A stretch of 64,000 nucleotides of DNA from Pseudomonas sp. S04 (GTDB lineage Bacteria > Pseudomonadota > Gammaproteobacteria > Pseudomonadales > Pseudomonadaceae), in assembly GCF_009834545.1 (NCBI RefSeq), contig NZ_CP019427.1, forward strand, positions 3,230,001 through 3,294,000, in the 5' to 3' direction. Positions 26,441-34,867 of this stretch are shown here, in pieces. Below the pieces are notes generated by a model. It did not search any database, was not told the DNA's origin, and saw only the letters and a list, made by a program, of their open reading frames with translations. Every line of letters starts with the position of its first letter. The first letter of the stretch is position 1. Made by a program: the position numbers and the translations under genes.

Positions 26441-27107
26441 CACCCGGCACTCCATAGCTGGGCGCCAGGGTTGGGTCGAGTGCGCGGATCAGGTAGTCCT
26501 GCAGTTGGGGCTGGTAGGCGCGCCACAAGTTGCCCAGCTCATCGATCGGATTGTGTTCGGCCCAGTCAACCCGCAGGTCGACGATTGGCCAGGTCAGGTC
26601 ATCGACCACCGACAGTGCTGCCGAATGCACCGAGCCAGCTTCGCCACCAGCCGCCTGGCCAGCTTGCAAGGCACTGAGTAAGCGGGCGGCAAGGCAGCCT
26701 TCGCTCTGCTCAAAGGCGGCGACCATGGCCTCGATCACCGCGCTGTTGGCCAATAGGTTGCCAGCGGCCACGCACTGCTCACCGGCCAGGGCGTTGTGGG
26801 TGCCCAGGGCTTGGCTGCCGCTGAACACGGCAGTCCGGCCTTGGGCATCCACCACCGCCACCTGGCGGTACTGGCTGTAGCCGTTGCGGGTCAGGGCCTG
26901 GTCCAGGGCCTGGGACGGCGCGGCGCCAGCGGCCAGGCCGTCGAGGATCTGCGGGCCGAGGGCCGGCAGGGTAATGTTCTGGCTCGACACCGCGCCGACA
27001 CCGGCCCGCAGCCAAGGGCAACGAGCACCGACGGCGATGCTCGAGGAACTGATGGCGATGCCCAACTGGCCGGTCTCGGCGCAGCGTCCAACGATGGAAA
27101 AGGTCAT
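26433..27107 (-). CDS. DUF1028 family protein (Ntn-hydrolase-like)
   Basis: The 224-residue protein matches DUF1028: MTFSIVGRCAETGQLGIAISSSS at the start, then GARCPWLRAGVGAVSSQ, FSGSQALGTHNALAGEQCVAAGNLL and LRVDWAEHNPIDELG. The family has an Ntn-hydrolase-like fold and commonly sits in amine and amino-acid catabolic clusters; its reaction is not established to my knowledge. It lies between RidA (10 bases upstream) and the deacylase (overlapping). Confidence 0.88.
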   Translation of the reverse strand: MTFSIVGRCAETGQLGIAISSSSIAVGARCPWLRAGVGAVSSQNITLPALGPQILDGLAAGAAPSQALDQALTRNGYSQYRQVAVVDAQGRTAVFSGSQALGTHNALAGEQCVAAGNLLANSAVIEAMVAAFEQSEGCLAARLLSALQAGQAAGGEAGSVHSAALSVVDDLTWPIVDLRVDWAEHNPIDELGNLWRAYQPQLQDYLIRALDPTLAPSYGVPGDE

Positions 27108-27117
27108 GGTCGGTTCC

Positions 27118-27528
27118 TTATTCGGGGATCACGGCAATCACGTCGATTTCCATCAGCCACTGCGGCTGGCCAAGGGCGCTGACCACCAGGCCAGTGGAAA
27201 TCGGGAACACCCCTTTGAGCCATTTGCCGACTTCCTGGTACACCGGCTCGCGGTAGCGCGGGTCGATCAGGTAGGTGGTGGTCTTGACGATATGGCTCAG
27301 GTCGCTGCCGGCCTCCTCAAGCAACTGCTTGACGTTGCGCATGGCTTGCTCGGCCTGGGCCCGGGGGTCGCCGAGGCCCACCAGTTGCCCATCGAAGTCG
27401 GTGCCGACCTGGCCCCGCACGTACACGGTATTGCCGGCGCGCACGGCCTGGCACAGGTCGTTGTCCAGCGTCTGGTTGGGGTAGGTGTCTTTGGTGTTGA
27501 ACATGCGGATGCGGGTATGAGTAGGCAT
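27118..27528 (-). CDS. RidA family enamine/imine deaminase
   Basis: The 136-residue protein carries RidA/YjgF signatures (AGNTVYVRGQVGTDFDGQL, DPRAQAEQAMRNVKQLLEEAG, DLSHIVKTTTYLIDPRYRE and a C-terminal VEIDVIAVIP-like strand, here MEIDVIAVIPE). RidA proteins hydrolyse reactive enamines and imines. Next to a flavin monooxygenase or oxidase this would clear an imine product (inference). The ATG at 27528 overlaps the end of the upstream monooxygenase gene. Confidence 0.9.
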   Translation of the reverse strand: MPTHTRIRMFNTKDTYPNQTLDNDLCQAVRAGNTVYVRGQVGTDFDGQLVGLGDPRAQAEQAMRNVKQLLEEAGSDLSHIVKTTTYLIDPRYREPVYQEVGKWLKGVFPISTGLVVSALGQPQWLMEIDVIAVIPE

Positions 27529-28898
27529 CAACGAACTCCCATGCAGCTGGCTGGTTGGAGCGGTGCCGCGCACGCCTGCTCGGCATCGGCCTGGCGTTGT
27601 GCGGCATCTCGGTAGTTGAAATAGGTGTGTTGTTTGACGATGTGGTCGGCGACGTGTTTGGCGTCGTGCCATACCCCCCAGATGAACGCGGAGCCGCGCC
27701 GGGACTGCCACGGCAAACCAACGAAATACACCCCGGGTTCGCTCGACACGCCGCGCTGATGCTGGGGTTTGCCGTTGTCCTTGAAGGCGTTGACCTTCAA
27801 CCAGCTGTAGTCGACCGTGTAGCCGGTGGCCCAGATGATGGTGCTGACCCCGGCCTTGGCCAGGTCGAGCTGCAGGATCGGCTGGCTGACACAGGCCGGA
27901 TCGGGCAACAGGTTGCGGGCTTCGGGCTCCGGTGGCAGGTCGAGGCCGTTGCGGACGATGTAGGCGTCTGCTGCATCCAGCAGGGCCAGGTAGTTCTCGT
28001 CGCCACGGGCGATGTTGTCGGCCAGGTTGTCCGCGAAGTTCACCACGCCACCGTTGAAGGATTCGGTCAGGCCGACCAGGGTCATGCCCTGCTGGGCGAG
28101 CCGACGAAAGTCGATGGTTTCACCCCCGCGGGCCCCACTCACGGCAATGGTCACGTGCTCCTTGCCCGGCTGCATGGCCTCGGCATCCCATTCGCCCAGC
28201 ACCCCCAGCCACCAGCAGAAATCACGGTTGCGATAGGCACGCGGCGGCCGGTCGTGAGCCCCCACCGACAGGTACACCTGCTTGCCGGCGCGCTGCAGTT
28301 CATCGGCGATCTGCACCCCCGAGGAGCCGGCGCCCACCACCAGTACCGCGCCTGCAGCCAGTTGCTGCGGGTTGCGGTATTGCGCCGAGTGGATCTGCTG
28401 GACGCCGCTGATGGCCGGTGCAATCGGCGGGATCACCGGGCGCTGGAACGGACCGGTGGCGACCACCACATGCCGCGCTTCGATCACCCCGGCACTGGTG
28501 TTGACAGTGAAGCCAGGACGGTCGGTATTGCGCTCGACGCTCTGCACGTCGACCCCGGTGCGGATCGGTGCATTGAATTTTTTCGCATAGGCTTCGAAGT
28601 AGTCCGCGACCTGCTCCTTGGCGGCAAAGGCGTCCGGGTCCAGGCCGGCAAATTCCAGGCCCGGAAAGCGGTCGTGCCACGCCGGGCCATTGGCAACCAG
28701 CGAATCCCAGCGCCCGGTGCGCCACGCTTCGGCGATCCGGTTGCGCTCCAGCACCAGGTGCGGCACCCCAAGCTTGCTCAAGTGCTCACTCATGGCCACG
28801 CCGGCCTGACCGGCACCCACAACAAGCGTATCAATTTGGATTTTCTCAACGGTCATGTCTGTGCACTTCTGAAAGTTGGAAGGGTTCAGATCGGTCAT
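27528..28898 (-). CDS. Flavin-containing monooxygenase
   Basis: The 456-residue enzyme has an FAD-binding GxGxxG (VVGAGQAGVAMSEHL), a second dinucleotide site (VVGAGSSGVQIADELQ), an ATG-like motif (IIWATGYTVDYSW) and FVGLPWQSRRGSAFIWGV near the end. It resembles group B flavoprotein monooxygenases of the TrkA/CzcO type that oxidise amines or thioethers. I chose the ATG at 28898 because AGAGG precedes it; an internal ATG at 28856 is possible. As first gene of the operon with RidA, DUF1028, deacylase and a polyamine-type binding protein, it probably starts degradation of an N-substituted amine. Confidence 0.88.
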   Translation of the reverse strand: MTDLNPSNFQKCTDMTVEKIQIDTLVVGAGQAGVAMSEHLSKLGVPHLVLERNRIAEAWRTGRWDSLVANGPAWHDRFPGLEFAGLDPDAFAAKEQVADYFEAYAKKFNAPIRTGVDVQSVERNTDRPGFTVNTSAGVIEARHVVVATGPFQRPVIPPIAPAISGVQQIHSAQYRNPQQLAAGAVLVVGAGSSGVQIADELQRAGKQVYLSVGAHDRPPRAYRNRDFCWWLGVLGEWDAEAMQPGKEHVTIAVSGARGGETIDFRRLAQQGMTLVGLTESFNGGVVNFADNLADNIARGDENYLALLDAADAYIVRNGLDLPPEPEARNLLPDPACVSQPILQLDLAKAGVSTIIWATGYTVDYSWLKVNAFKDNGKPQHQRGVSSEPGVYFVGLPWQSRRGSAFIWGVWHDAKHVADHIVKQHTYFNYRDAAQRQADAEQACAAPLQPASCMGVR

Positions 28899-29065
28899 GG
28901 CTGGCGCCTCTGATGCAGATCATCGTGGTGCTGCGTTTGCGCTTACGGTGCGGGGGTGTTGGGCGCATTCTGTGACGCGCAGGGGATTAGCGAAATGATG
29001 TTTTATGTAGTCGCGAGCGAGGAAAAAGCGTGCCTGGGCGCAGGACATTCATTGGGTTTGGCGAT

Positions 29066-29117
29066 TCCGCCGGGGGATCGCTGCGCAACCCAACGCAGCC
29101 TTCGGCAGCTGCTACGG
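29066..29117. repeat. REP-like repeat
   Basis: GGGGGATCGCTGCGCAACCC followed by AACGCAGCCTTCGGCAGCTG and CTAC is a familiar Pseudomonas intergenic repeat (reverse: GTAGCAGCTGCCGAAGGCTG). It occupies most of the otherwise empty gap between the regulator at 29151 and the monooxygenase promoter region. Confidence 0.55.
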
Positions 29118-29150
29118 GATTGGGTGGGGCCTGGGACATTGCGTCCAGGC

Positions 29151-29993
29151 TCAGCGCAAACGATCGTGTAACCAACCCTCAAACCGCTGCTGGCCGTCAC
29201 CCTCCTGGCATGGCGCGTAATACACCAGGCGTAAATGCCGGTCGGCGTCGATGGTCAGCATGGTGTGCTCGAACGACACCGCGCCCAGGTCCGGGAGCTG
29301 CAGGTGTCGAGTGCCCTGACAAGGGCCATGGAGATCCTGGCGAAACCAGCCCTGGCGGAACTCGGCGCTGATTTTCTCCAGGTCCTTGACCAATTCTGCG
29401 ACATCGCTTTGCCGGGAGCCGTGCCCGAAATCCCGGCGAAAGCTCGACAACATCTGCAGTGCTTGTTCTTCCCACGGGTCGAACAGCGCGCGCACGTGTT
29501 CATCGGTGAACAGCATCCACAGCAGGTTGCGTTGCTCCGCCGGCTTGTCGGCAAAGTGAAACAGCTGCTCGCCGGCGGGGTTCCAGGCCAGCACGTCCCA
29601 GCGCAGGTTCAACACGTAGGCTGGGCGCAGCGTCAGGTCGGCGAGCAAGCGGTGGATGACCTTGGGCACCACGCACCAGGTCTGTGCCTGCTCGGCCGGC
29701 GCCCGCTGATAGGTCAGCAGGTACAGGTGCCGACGCTCCATGGGGTCCAGGTGCAGGACGCGACACAGATTGTCGAGGAAGGCCGGTGAAACGCCGATCT
29801 CGCGGCCCTGTTCCAGCCAGGTGTACCAGGTCAATCCGACGCCGGCCAACGCCGCGACCTCTTCGCGGCGCAAGCCGGGGGTCCTGCGGCGTCCACCGGC
29901 AGGCAATCCGGCCTGCTCGGGGGTGACGCGTTCACGGCGACTGCGCAGGAACGCCGCCAACTCCAGGCGGGTGCGCTCGAGTGTTCTACCCAT
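29151..29993 (-). CDS. MmyB-like XRE-family transcriptional regulator
   Basis: The 280-residue protein has an N-terminal helix-turn-helix of the XRE type (RRTPGLRREEVAALAGVGLTWYTWLEQGR) followed by the MmyB-like ligand-binding domain (WDVLAWNPAGEQLFHFAD, RNLLWMLFTDEHVRALFDPWEEQA). The domain resembles a PAS fold that binds small lipids in studied members. It is divergent from an MFS exporter gene, with a 15-bp palindrome between them, so it most likely controls that exporter and itself. The ATG at 29993 precedes the conserved start of the HTH. Confidence 0.88.
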   Translation of the reverse strand: MGRTLERTRLELAAFLRSRRERVTPEQAGLPAGGRRRTPGLRREEVAALAGVGLTWYTWLEQGREIGVSPAFLDNLCRVLHLDPMERRHLYLLTYQRAPAEQAQTWCVVPKVIHRLLADLTLRPAYVLNLRWDVLAWNPAGEQLFHFADKPAEQRNLLWMLFTDEHVRALFDPWEEQALQMLSSFRRDFGHGSRQSDVAELVKDLEKISAEFRQGWFRQDLHGPCQGTRHLQLPDLGAVSFEHTMLTIDADRHLRLVYYAPCQEGDGQQRFEGWLHDRLR

Positions 29994-29999
29994 TATCCG

Positions 30000-30014
30000 G
30001 TTACTCCTAGTAAC
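30000..30014. promoter_or_regulatory. Inverted-repeat operator candidate
   Basis: GTTACTCCTAGTAAC (6-bp arms, 3-base spacer) lies just in front of the MmyB-like regulator start and 101 bases before the MFS gene. A related half-site TGTAAC follows at 30034. A regulator binding here could control both divergent genes. Confidence 0.5.
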
Positions 30015-30115
30015 AGCATAAACGGTAGATATTGTAACAATGATTAGCCTGCTAAAGAATTGTCCGCACCGGGCCCAGCCCCCCTGCTCCACTGTGCCAG
30101 ACAAGGAAGATGTGC

Positions 30116-31312
30116 ATGCGCAACCCCACCCCCACTTCGGTCTACCTGATTGCCGTCGGCGCCTTCGCGCTGGGCATGGCGTCCTACGCAACGGCCGGCC
30201 TGATGCCCATGCTCGAACAGGCCTTCAGCGTGCCGATGGCCATCGCCGCGCAACTGGTGACCGTGTTCGCGCTGGCCTACGGCATCGGCTCACCGCTGGT
30301 GGTCGCCCTCCTGCCCCGCAATCGCCAGCGCCTTGGCCTGTTGGGCGCACTGGGGCTGTTCGTGCTGGCCAATGTCGGCGGTGCGTTGACCGCCGACTTT
30401 GCCCTGCTGATGCTGTGCCGGGCGCTGGCCGGGCTCGGTGCCGGGGTGTACCTGGCGACTGGGATCACGGTCTGTGCAGCGCTGTCTGAGCCCGAACGGC
30501 GTGGCAGCGCCATCGCGATCATCATGACCGGCATGGCCAGCGGTACCGTGCTGGGGGTGCCCCTGAGTCTGCTGCTGGCCGAAGCTGCCGGCTGGCAGGC
30601 CGCGCTGTGGCTGGTGGCACTGCTGGGCGCAGGTGCATGGCTCGGTTTACAGCAGCTATTGCCGGCGGTACCGGCCGGACCGACCGTGGCCCTGCGCAGC
30701 AAGCTGGCCTTGCTCAGCGACCGCAAGGTGCTGGCCATCTTGCTGGTTTCCCTGCTGGCCGCAGTGGCCAGCCTGGGCATGTACACCTTCATCGCGCCAC
30801 TCATGAGCGACCCGGCCTACGGCAGTATCGGCAACGTGACGCCCTATCTGTGGGTCTGGGGCTTGGGCGGGGTGGCCGGGAGTTTCCTGGTCGGTCCGCT
30901 GCTGGAGCGTATCCAGGGGCCGATCCTGACCCTGATCATCATGCTGGTCCTCGGCGGAGCGCTGTTGCTGTTGCCGGTGATGGCGGGCCTGTCTCCCTGG
31001 CTCGCGTTGTTGCCGATCGCCCTGTGGGGCTGCGTCGGTTGGGCCTTGCAGGTTCCGCAGAACAACGAACTGCTCGCCGCCCGGGAACGCCACGGCGATG
31101 GCGACCTGGCGGTGGCCCTCAATGAATCGGCGCTGTACCTGGGCAGTGCCCTCGGTGCGGCGGCTGGCGGCCTGCTGTTGTTATGGGCCATGCCCGGCTG
31201 GGCACTGGCCTGGAGCGCCGCGGGCGTGGCGTTGCTGGGCGCCGTGCTGCAACTGTATAACGTGCGGCGGCTGGCACCGCTGTCGTCGCCCAATGCCCTG
31301 CGCAGCCGCTAG
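30116..31312 (+). CDS. MFS transporter, drug-efflux type
   Basis: This 398-residue inner membrane protein has twelve predicted helices. The loop ALLPRNRQRLGLLGALGL matches the MFS loop 2-3 pattern and LCRALAGLGAGVYLATG matches helix 4; overall it resembles the AraJ/YdhP/chloramphenicol-efflux branch. AAGGAAG at 30103-30109 favours the ATG at 30116 over the one at 30110. The substrate is unknown. It ends 4 bases from the convergent acyl-CoA dehydrogenase gene. Confidence 0.88.
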   Translation: MRNPTPTSVYLIAVGAFALGMASYATAGLMPMLEQAFSVPMAIAAQLVTVFALAYGIGSPLVVALLPRNRQRLGLLGALGLFVLANVGGALTADFALLMLCRALAGLGAGVYLATGITVCAALSEPERRGSAIAIIMTGMASGTVLGVPLSLLLAEAAGWQAALWLVALLGAGAWLGLQQLLPAVPAGPTVALRSKLALLSDRKVLAILLVSLLAAVASLGMYTFIAPLMSDPAYGSIGNVTPYLWVWGLGGVAGSFLVGPLLERIQGPILTLIIMLVLGGALLLLPVMAGLSPWLALLPIALWGCVGWALQVPQNNELLAARERHGDGDLAVALNESALYLGSALGAAAGGLLLLWAMPGWALAWSAAGVALLGAVLQLYNVRRLAPLSSPNALRSR

Positions 31313-31316
31313 CCGG

Positions 31317-32465
31317 TTACGCTGAATATCCCTGCATCAACGTGGTATAGGCCCGCAAATGGTGGTCGTCGTCACCAAATTGCCGCGCGACCATCAGCAG
31401 GTGCTTGGCGTGATGAGACAACACGTACTCCCAGGTCAAGCCAATACCGCCATGCAGTTGGATGCCCTGGTCGGCAACAAAACGGCTGGCCCGGCTGACG
31501 ATGAACTTGGCTGCAGCCAGGATCCGACTGCGCTCGTCACTGTCTTGCTGGTCGGCGACGCAGGCAGCCAGCAGTGTCATCGAGGTGGCCTGGTCGAGTT
31601 CGATGTACATCTCCACCATGCGATGTTGCAAGGCCTGGAACTTGCCGATTGGCTGACCGAATTGCTGGCGCGTCTTCAGGTAGTCGAGGGTCAACTGACA
31701 GGCCGCTTCCATGCTGCCCTGCGCCTCGGCACACTGCGCGGCGATGCTGCGCCCCTGCTGGTAACGCAGGGCAGGCAGGGCCTGGCCCTCCTCTCCCAGC
31801 AGTGAACCGTGGCTGACAAACGTATCCTCCAGGAACAGCTCACAGGCCCTGCGCCCATCAATGGTCGCGAAGTCGCGGCGCCGCACGCCAGGGTCTTGCG
31901 GGTCGACCAGGAACAGGCTGATGCCCTGCTCGTCACGCGCCTGGTGGCTGGTGCGTGCCGAGACCAGGATCAGCCCGGCGCTTTGCCCTCCCACCACCAC
32001 CGACTTGCGTCCCTTGAGTTGCCAGCCACCCGGCACCGCAGTGGCGCTGGTCTGCACGTCATTGAGACAGTAATGGCTTTGCGGCTCTTCGAGCGCCACC
32101 GCCAGTTGCAGCGCGGCGCTCCCCAGTCGAGGCAGCACGCTGTGTTTTTGCTCCTCGCTGCCCAGTTGATTGACCAGGCCGCCGGCGAAAATCACCGAGT
32201 GCAAGTACGGTTCCAGGCACAGGCCCCGGCCCAGTTCGGTCATCACCAGCATGCTCTCCACGCCACTGCCGGCAAACCCGCCGTAGGCTTCGGCAAAGGG
32301 CACGGCGCACAGGCCCAGCTCGCCCAGTTGCTGCATGAAGGCCGTGCTGAAGCCTGCTTCGCTCTGGCGAAAACCCTCGCGCTGTTCGAAACCGTAGGCG
32401 TCGCGCACCAGGCGCGCCGCGGTGTCCTGCAACATCAGTTGCTCTTGTGTCAGTTTGAAATCCAT
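31317..32465 (-). CDS. Acyl-CoA dehydrogenase (small partner of adjacent pair)
   Basis: This 382-residue flavoprotein of the acyl-CoA dehydrogenase family has recognisable LGLCAVPFAEAYGG, RQQFGQPIGKFQALQHRMVEM and QLHGGIGLTWEY motifs. The C-terminal GGTxE motif seen in its partner is absent, and the FAD-binding central part is looser (ALEEPQSHYCLND). Adjacent acyl-CoA dehydrogenase genes of this kind form heterotetramers in steroid and bile-acid side-chain degradation, so this is probably one subunit of a pair with the enzyme encoded 12 bases upstream. It is the last gene of the unit beginning at the aldehyde dehydrogenase. Confidence 0.85.
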   Translation of the reverse strand: MDFKLTQEQLMLQDTAARLVRDAYGFEQREGFRQSEAGFSTAFMQQLGELGLCAVPFAEAYGGFAGSGVESMLVMTELGRGLCLEPYLHSVIFAGGLVNQLGSEEQKHSVLPRLGSAALQLAVALEEPQSHYCLNDVQTSATAVPGGWQLKGRKSVVVGGQSAGLILVSARTSHQARDEQGISLFLVDPQDPGVRRRDFATIDGRRACELFLEDTFVSHGSLLGEEGQALPALRYQQGRSIAAQCAEAQGSMEAACQLTLDYLKTRQQFGQPIGKFQALQHRMVEMYIELDQATSMTLLAACVADQQDSDERSRILAAAKFIVSRASRFVADQGIQLHGGIGLTWEYVLSHHAKHLLMVARQFGDDDHHLRAYTTLMQGYSA

Positions 32466-32477
32466 GCCGGGCGCCCC

Positions 32478-33671
32478 TTAGAGTTCGAGAATCATTTTGG
32501 CGATGATGTTCTTCTGGATTTCGTTGGCACCGCCGTAGATCGAGGCCTTGCGTGCGTCCAGGTACTGGTAGGTGGCGGCGCTGCTGTACGCGCTGTGCAG
32601 CAGCGGCGCCGGGTCATAGCCCAGTTCTTCTTCGATGAAGGGCATGGCGTAGGGGCCAACGGCCTTGCTCATCAGGTAGGTCAGGGCCTGGCGAATCTCG
32701 GTGCCACGGATTTTCAGGAACGAACTTTGCGCACCCGCGGCCGCGCCATCGCGAGCGGCGGCCAGGGTGCGCAGGCTGCTCATCTGCGCGGCCATCAGTT
32801 GCATTTCGACTTCGGCAATCTGCCCGCGGAACAATGGGTCTTCGAGCAGTGGCCGGCCGTCACGCAGCTCTTGACTGGCGATCTGCTTGAGCCGGTTCAA
32901 CAGTGCCTTGTTGTGGGCAATCCCGCCGATGCTGGTGCGCTCATGGGTCAGTAGATACTTGGCACAGGTCCAGCCCTGGTTTTCCTCGCCCACCAGGTTG
33001 GCCACCGGGACCCGCACGTTGTCAAAAAACACCTCGTTGACTTCGTGTTCACCGTCGAGGGTGATGATCGGCCGCACGGTGATCCCCGGGGTGCGCATGT
33101 CCAGCAACACAAAGGAAATCCCGCGCTGCTGCTGGGCCTGTGGGTCGGTGCGGACCAGGCAGAACATCCAGTCGGCGAAGTGCGCCAGGGTGGTCCAGGT
33201 CTTCTGGCCATTGATCACGTAGTGATCGCCATCGCGCACGGCGCGGGTTTTCAGGGAGGCAAGATCAGAGCCCGCCCCCGGCTCCGAGTAGCCCTGGCAC
33301 CACCAGTCTTCACACTTAAGGATGCGTGGCAGAAAACGCGCCTGCTGCTGCGGCGTACCGAACTTGATCAGCACCGGGGCCACCATTTTCAGGCCGAACG
33401 ACACCACCTTGGGTGCGCCGGCGGCGAAACACTCTTCCTCGAAGATGTGTTTTTTGACTGCGCTCCAGTCAGTCCCCCCGTGTTCCACTGGCCAGCCCGG
33501 TGCCAGCCAGCCCTGGCGGTTGAGGGTCTGCATCCATTGCACCTGGTGCTCTTTGCTCAAGCGCTTGCCCTGGGCAATCCGCTGGGCAAACTGCGCAGGC
33601 AACTGCTCACGCAGGAAGGCCCGAACCTCTTCGCGAAAGGCCTGTTCGTCTGCACTGAAATCAATATCCAT
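32478..33671 (-). CDS. Acyl-CoA dehydrogenase (large partner of adjacent pair)
   Basis: This 397-residue FadE-type dehydrogenase has WCQGYSEPGAGSDLASLKTRA (FAD/substrate contact), INGQKTWTTLAHFADW and a C-terminal SIYGGANEIQKNIIAKMILEL. It oxidises acyl-CoA to enoyl-CoA and hands electrons to ETF. The region WPVEHGGTDWSAVKKHIFEEE is typical of the group acting on bulky or ring-bearing acyl chains. The ATG at 33671 gives the normal N-terminus MDIDFSADEQAFREEVR. The adjacent partner at 31317 suggests an alpha2beta2 enzyme. Confidence 0.9.
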   Translation of the reverse strand: MDIDFSADEQAFREEVRAFLREQLPAQFAQRIAQGKRLSKEHQVQWMQTLNRQGWLAPGWPVEHGGTDWSAVKKHIFEEECFAAGAPKVVSFGLKMVAPVLIKFGTPQQQARFLPRILKCEDWWCQGYSEPGAGSDLASLKTRAVRDGDHYVINGQKTWTTLAHFADWMFCLVRTDPQAQQQRGISFVLLDMRTPGITVRPIITLDGEHEVNEVFFDNVRVPVANLVGEENQGWTCAKYLLTHERTSIGGIAHNKALLNRLKQIASQELRDGRPLLEDPLFRGQIAEVEMQLMAAQMSSLRTLAAARDGAAAGAQSSFLKIRGTEIRQALTYLMSKAVGPYAMPFIEEELGYDPAPLLHSAYSSAATYQYLDARKASIYGGANEIQKNIIAKMILEL

Positions 33672-33748
33672 CCATCCACTCCGTCAGCCGGTGGCGTGCC
33701 GACCCGCAGGTCGGCAGCGTGTTCGTGCGTGTTAGGTGCCGAGGCCTG

Positions 33749-34834
33749 TTACTCGTCGAAAATGATCACCGAACGCGCCAGTTCGCCACGGCGCAGCTCA
33801 TCGAAGGCCTGGTTGATCTGCTCGAGCTTGATGCGCTGGGAGATCATTTCGTCGAGCTTGAGCTTGCCGGCCATGTAGAAGTCCACCAGGCGCGGCATGT
33901 CCACCGGGAACCGGTTGGAGCCCATCAACGAGCCCTGGATACGCCGCTCATGCAGCAGTTGCAGCGGGTCCAGTTCGATTTTCAGGCCAGGCTTGAGCAT
34001 GCCGATCACGGTGGCGGTGCCGCCGCGTGCAAGCATGGCAAAGGCCTGTTCGGCGGTCTGCTTCAGGCCGATGCATTCAAATGAGTGATGCACCCCGCCG
34101 CGGGTCAACTCCAGCACTTGCTTGGCGGCATCACCGTCCTTGCCATTGACCAGGTCGGTGGCACCGAACTGGCGAGCCAGTTGCAGTTTCGAATCGAGCA
34201 TGTCGATGGCGATGATCCGCCCTGCCCCGGCCAACGCCGCGCCATTGATGGCCGCCAGGCCAATGCCGCCACAACCGATCACGGCCACGGTTTCACCCGG
34301 GCGCACCTTGGCGGTGTTGAACACCGCACCGGTACCGGTGGTCACCGCACATCCCAGCAGTGCGGCACGGTCCAGGGGCATGTCCCGCCGGATCGCCACG
34401 CAGGCGTTCTCATGCACTAGCATCTGCTCGGCAAAGCCGGACAGGTTGACGAACTGGGGAATGGGTTTGTGCACATAGGTCAGGCGTGATTCCTCGTCGG
34501 CCCCGCGCTTGGTTTCCGGTGATACGCAGCGCGCCAGGTGGCCGGTCACGCAGTGCTCACAGTGGCCGCAGAACACGGTCAGGCAGGTCACTACGTGGTC
34601 GCCGGGCTTGACCGAGCGCACCTCGCTCCCGACCTGCTCGACTACCCCGGCGGCCTCGTGCCCCAGGACCAGAGGGCCCGGGTACGGGAACGAACCATCG
34701 ATCACATGCAGGTCGGAGTGGCACACCCCCACCGCCCGGGTACGAATCAGCACTTCACGTGGGCCGGGCTTGCTGATGCCCACTTCTTCGATGACCAGCG
34801 GGGCGCCTACCTGATGGAATACGGCAGCTTTCAT
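33749..34834 (-). CDS. Zinc-dependent alcohol dehydrogenase
   Basis: This 361-residue MDR-family alcohol dehydrogenase has a catalytic zinc site in GVCHSDLHVIDG and GHEAAGVVEQVG, structural zinc cysteines in FCGHCEHCVTGHLARC, and an NAD-binding GCGGIGLAAINGAALAGA. It resembles the Rv2858-/NDMA-linked long-chain alcohol dehydrogenases (SFECIGLKQTAEQAFAMLARGG). It would convert the growth substrate alcohol to an aldehyde for the neighbouring dehydrogenase. It ends 77 bases before the acyl-CoA dehydrogenase pair begins and is in the same unit. Confidence 0.92.
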   Translation of the reverse strand: MKAAVFHQVGAPLVIEEVGISKPGPREVLIRTRAVGVCHSDLHVIDGSFPYPGPLVLGHEAAGVVEQVGSEVRSVKPGDHVVTCLTVFCGHCEHCVTGHLARCVSPETKRGADEESRLTYVHKPIPQFVNLSGFAEQMLVHENACVAIRRDMPLDRAALLGCAVTTGTGAVFNTAKVRPGETVAVIGCGGIGLAAINGAALAGAGRIIAIDMLDSKLQLARQFGATDLVNGKDGDAAKQVLELTRGGVHHSFECIGLKQTAEQAFAMLARGGTATVIGMLKPGLKIELDPLQLLHERRIQGSLMGSNRFPVDMPRLVDFYMAGKLKLDEMISQRIKLEQINQAFDELRRGELARSVIIFDE

Positions 34835-34867
34835 TAGACTTTTCTCGTGAGTAAGGGATGGAAAGGC

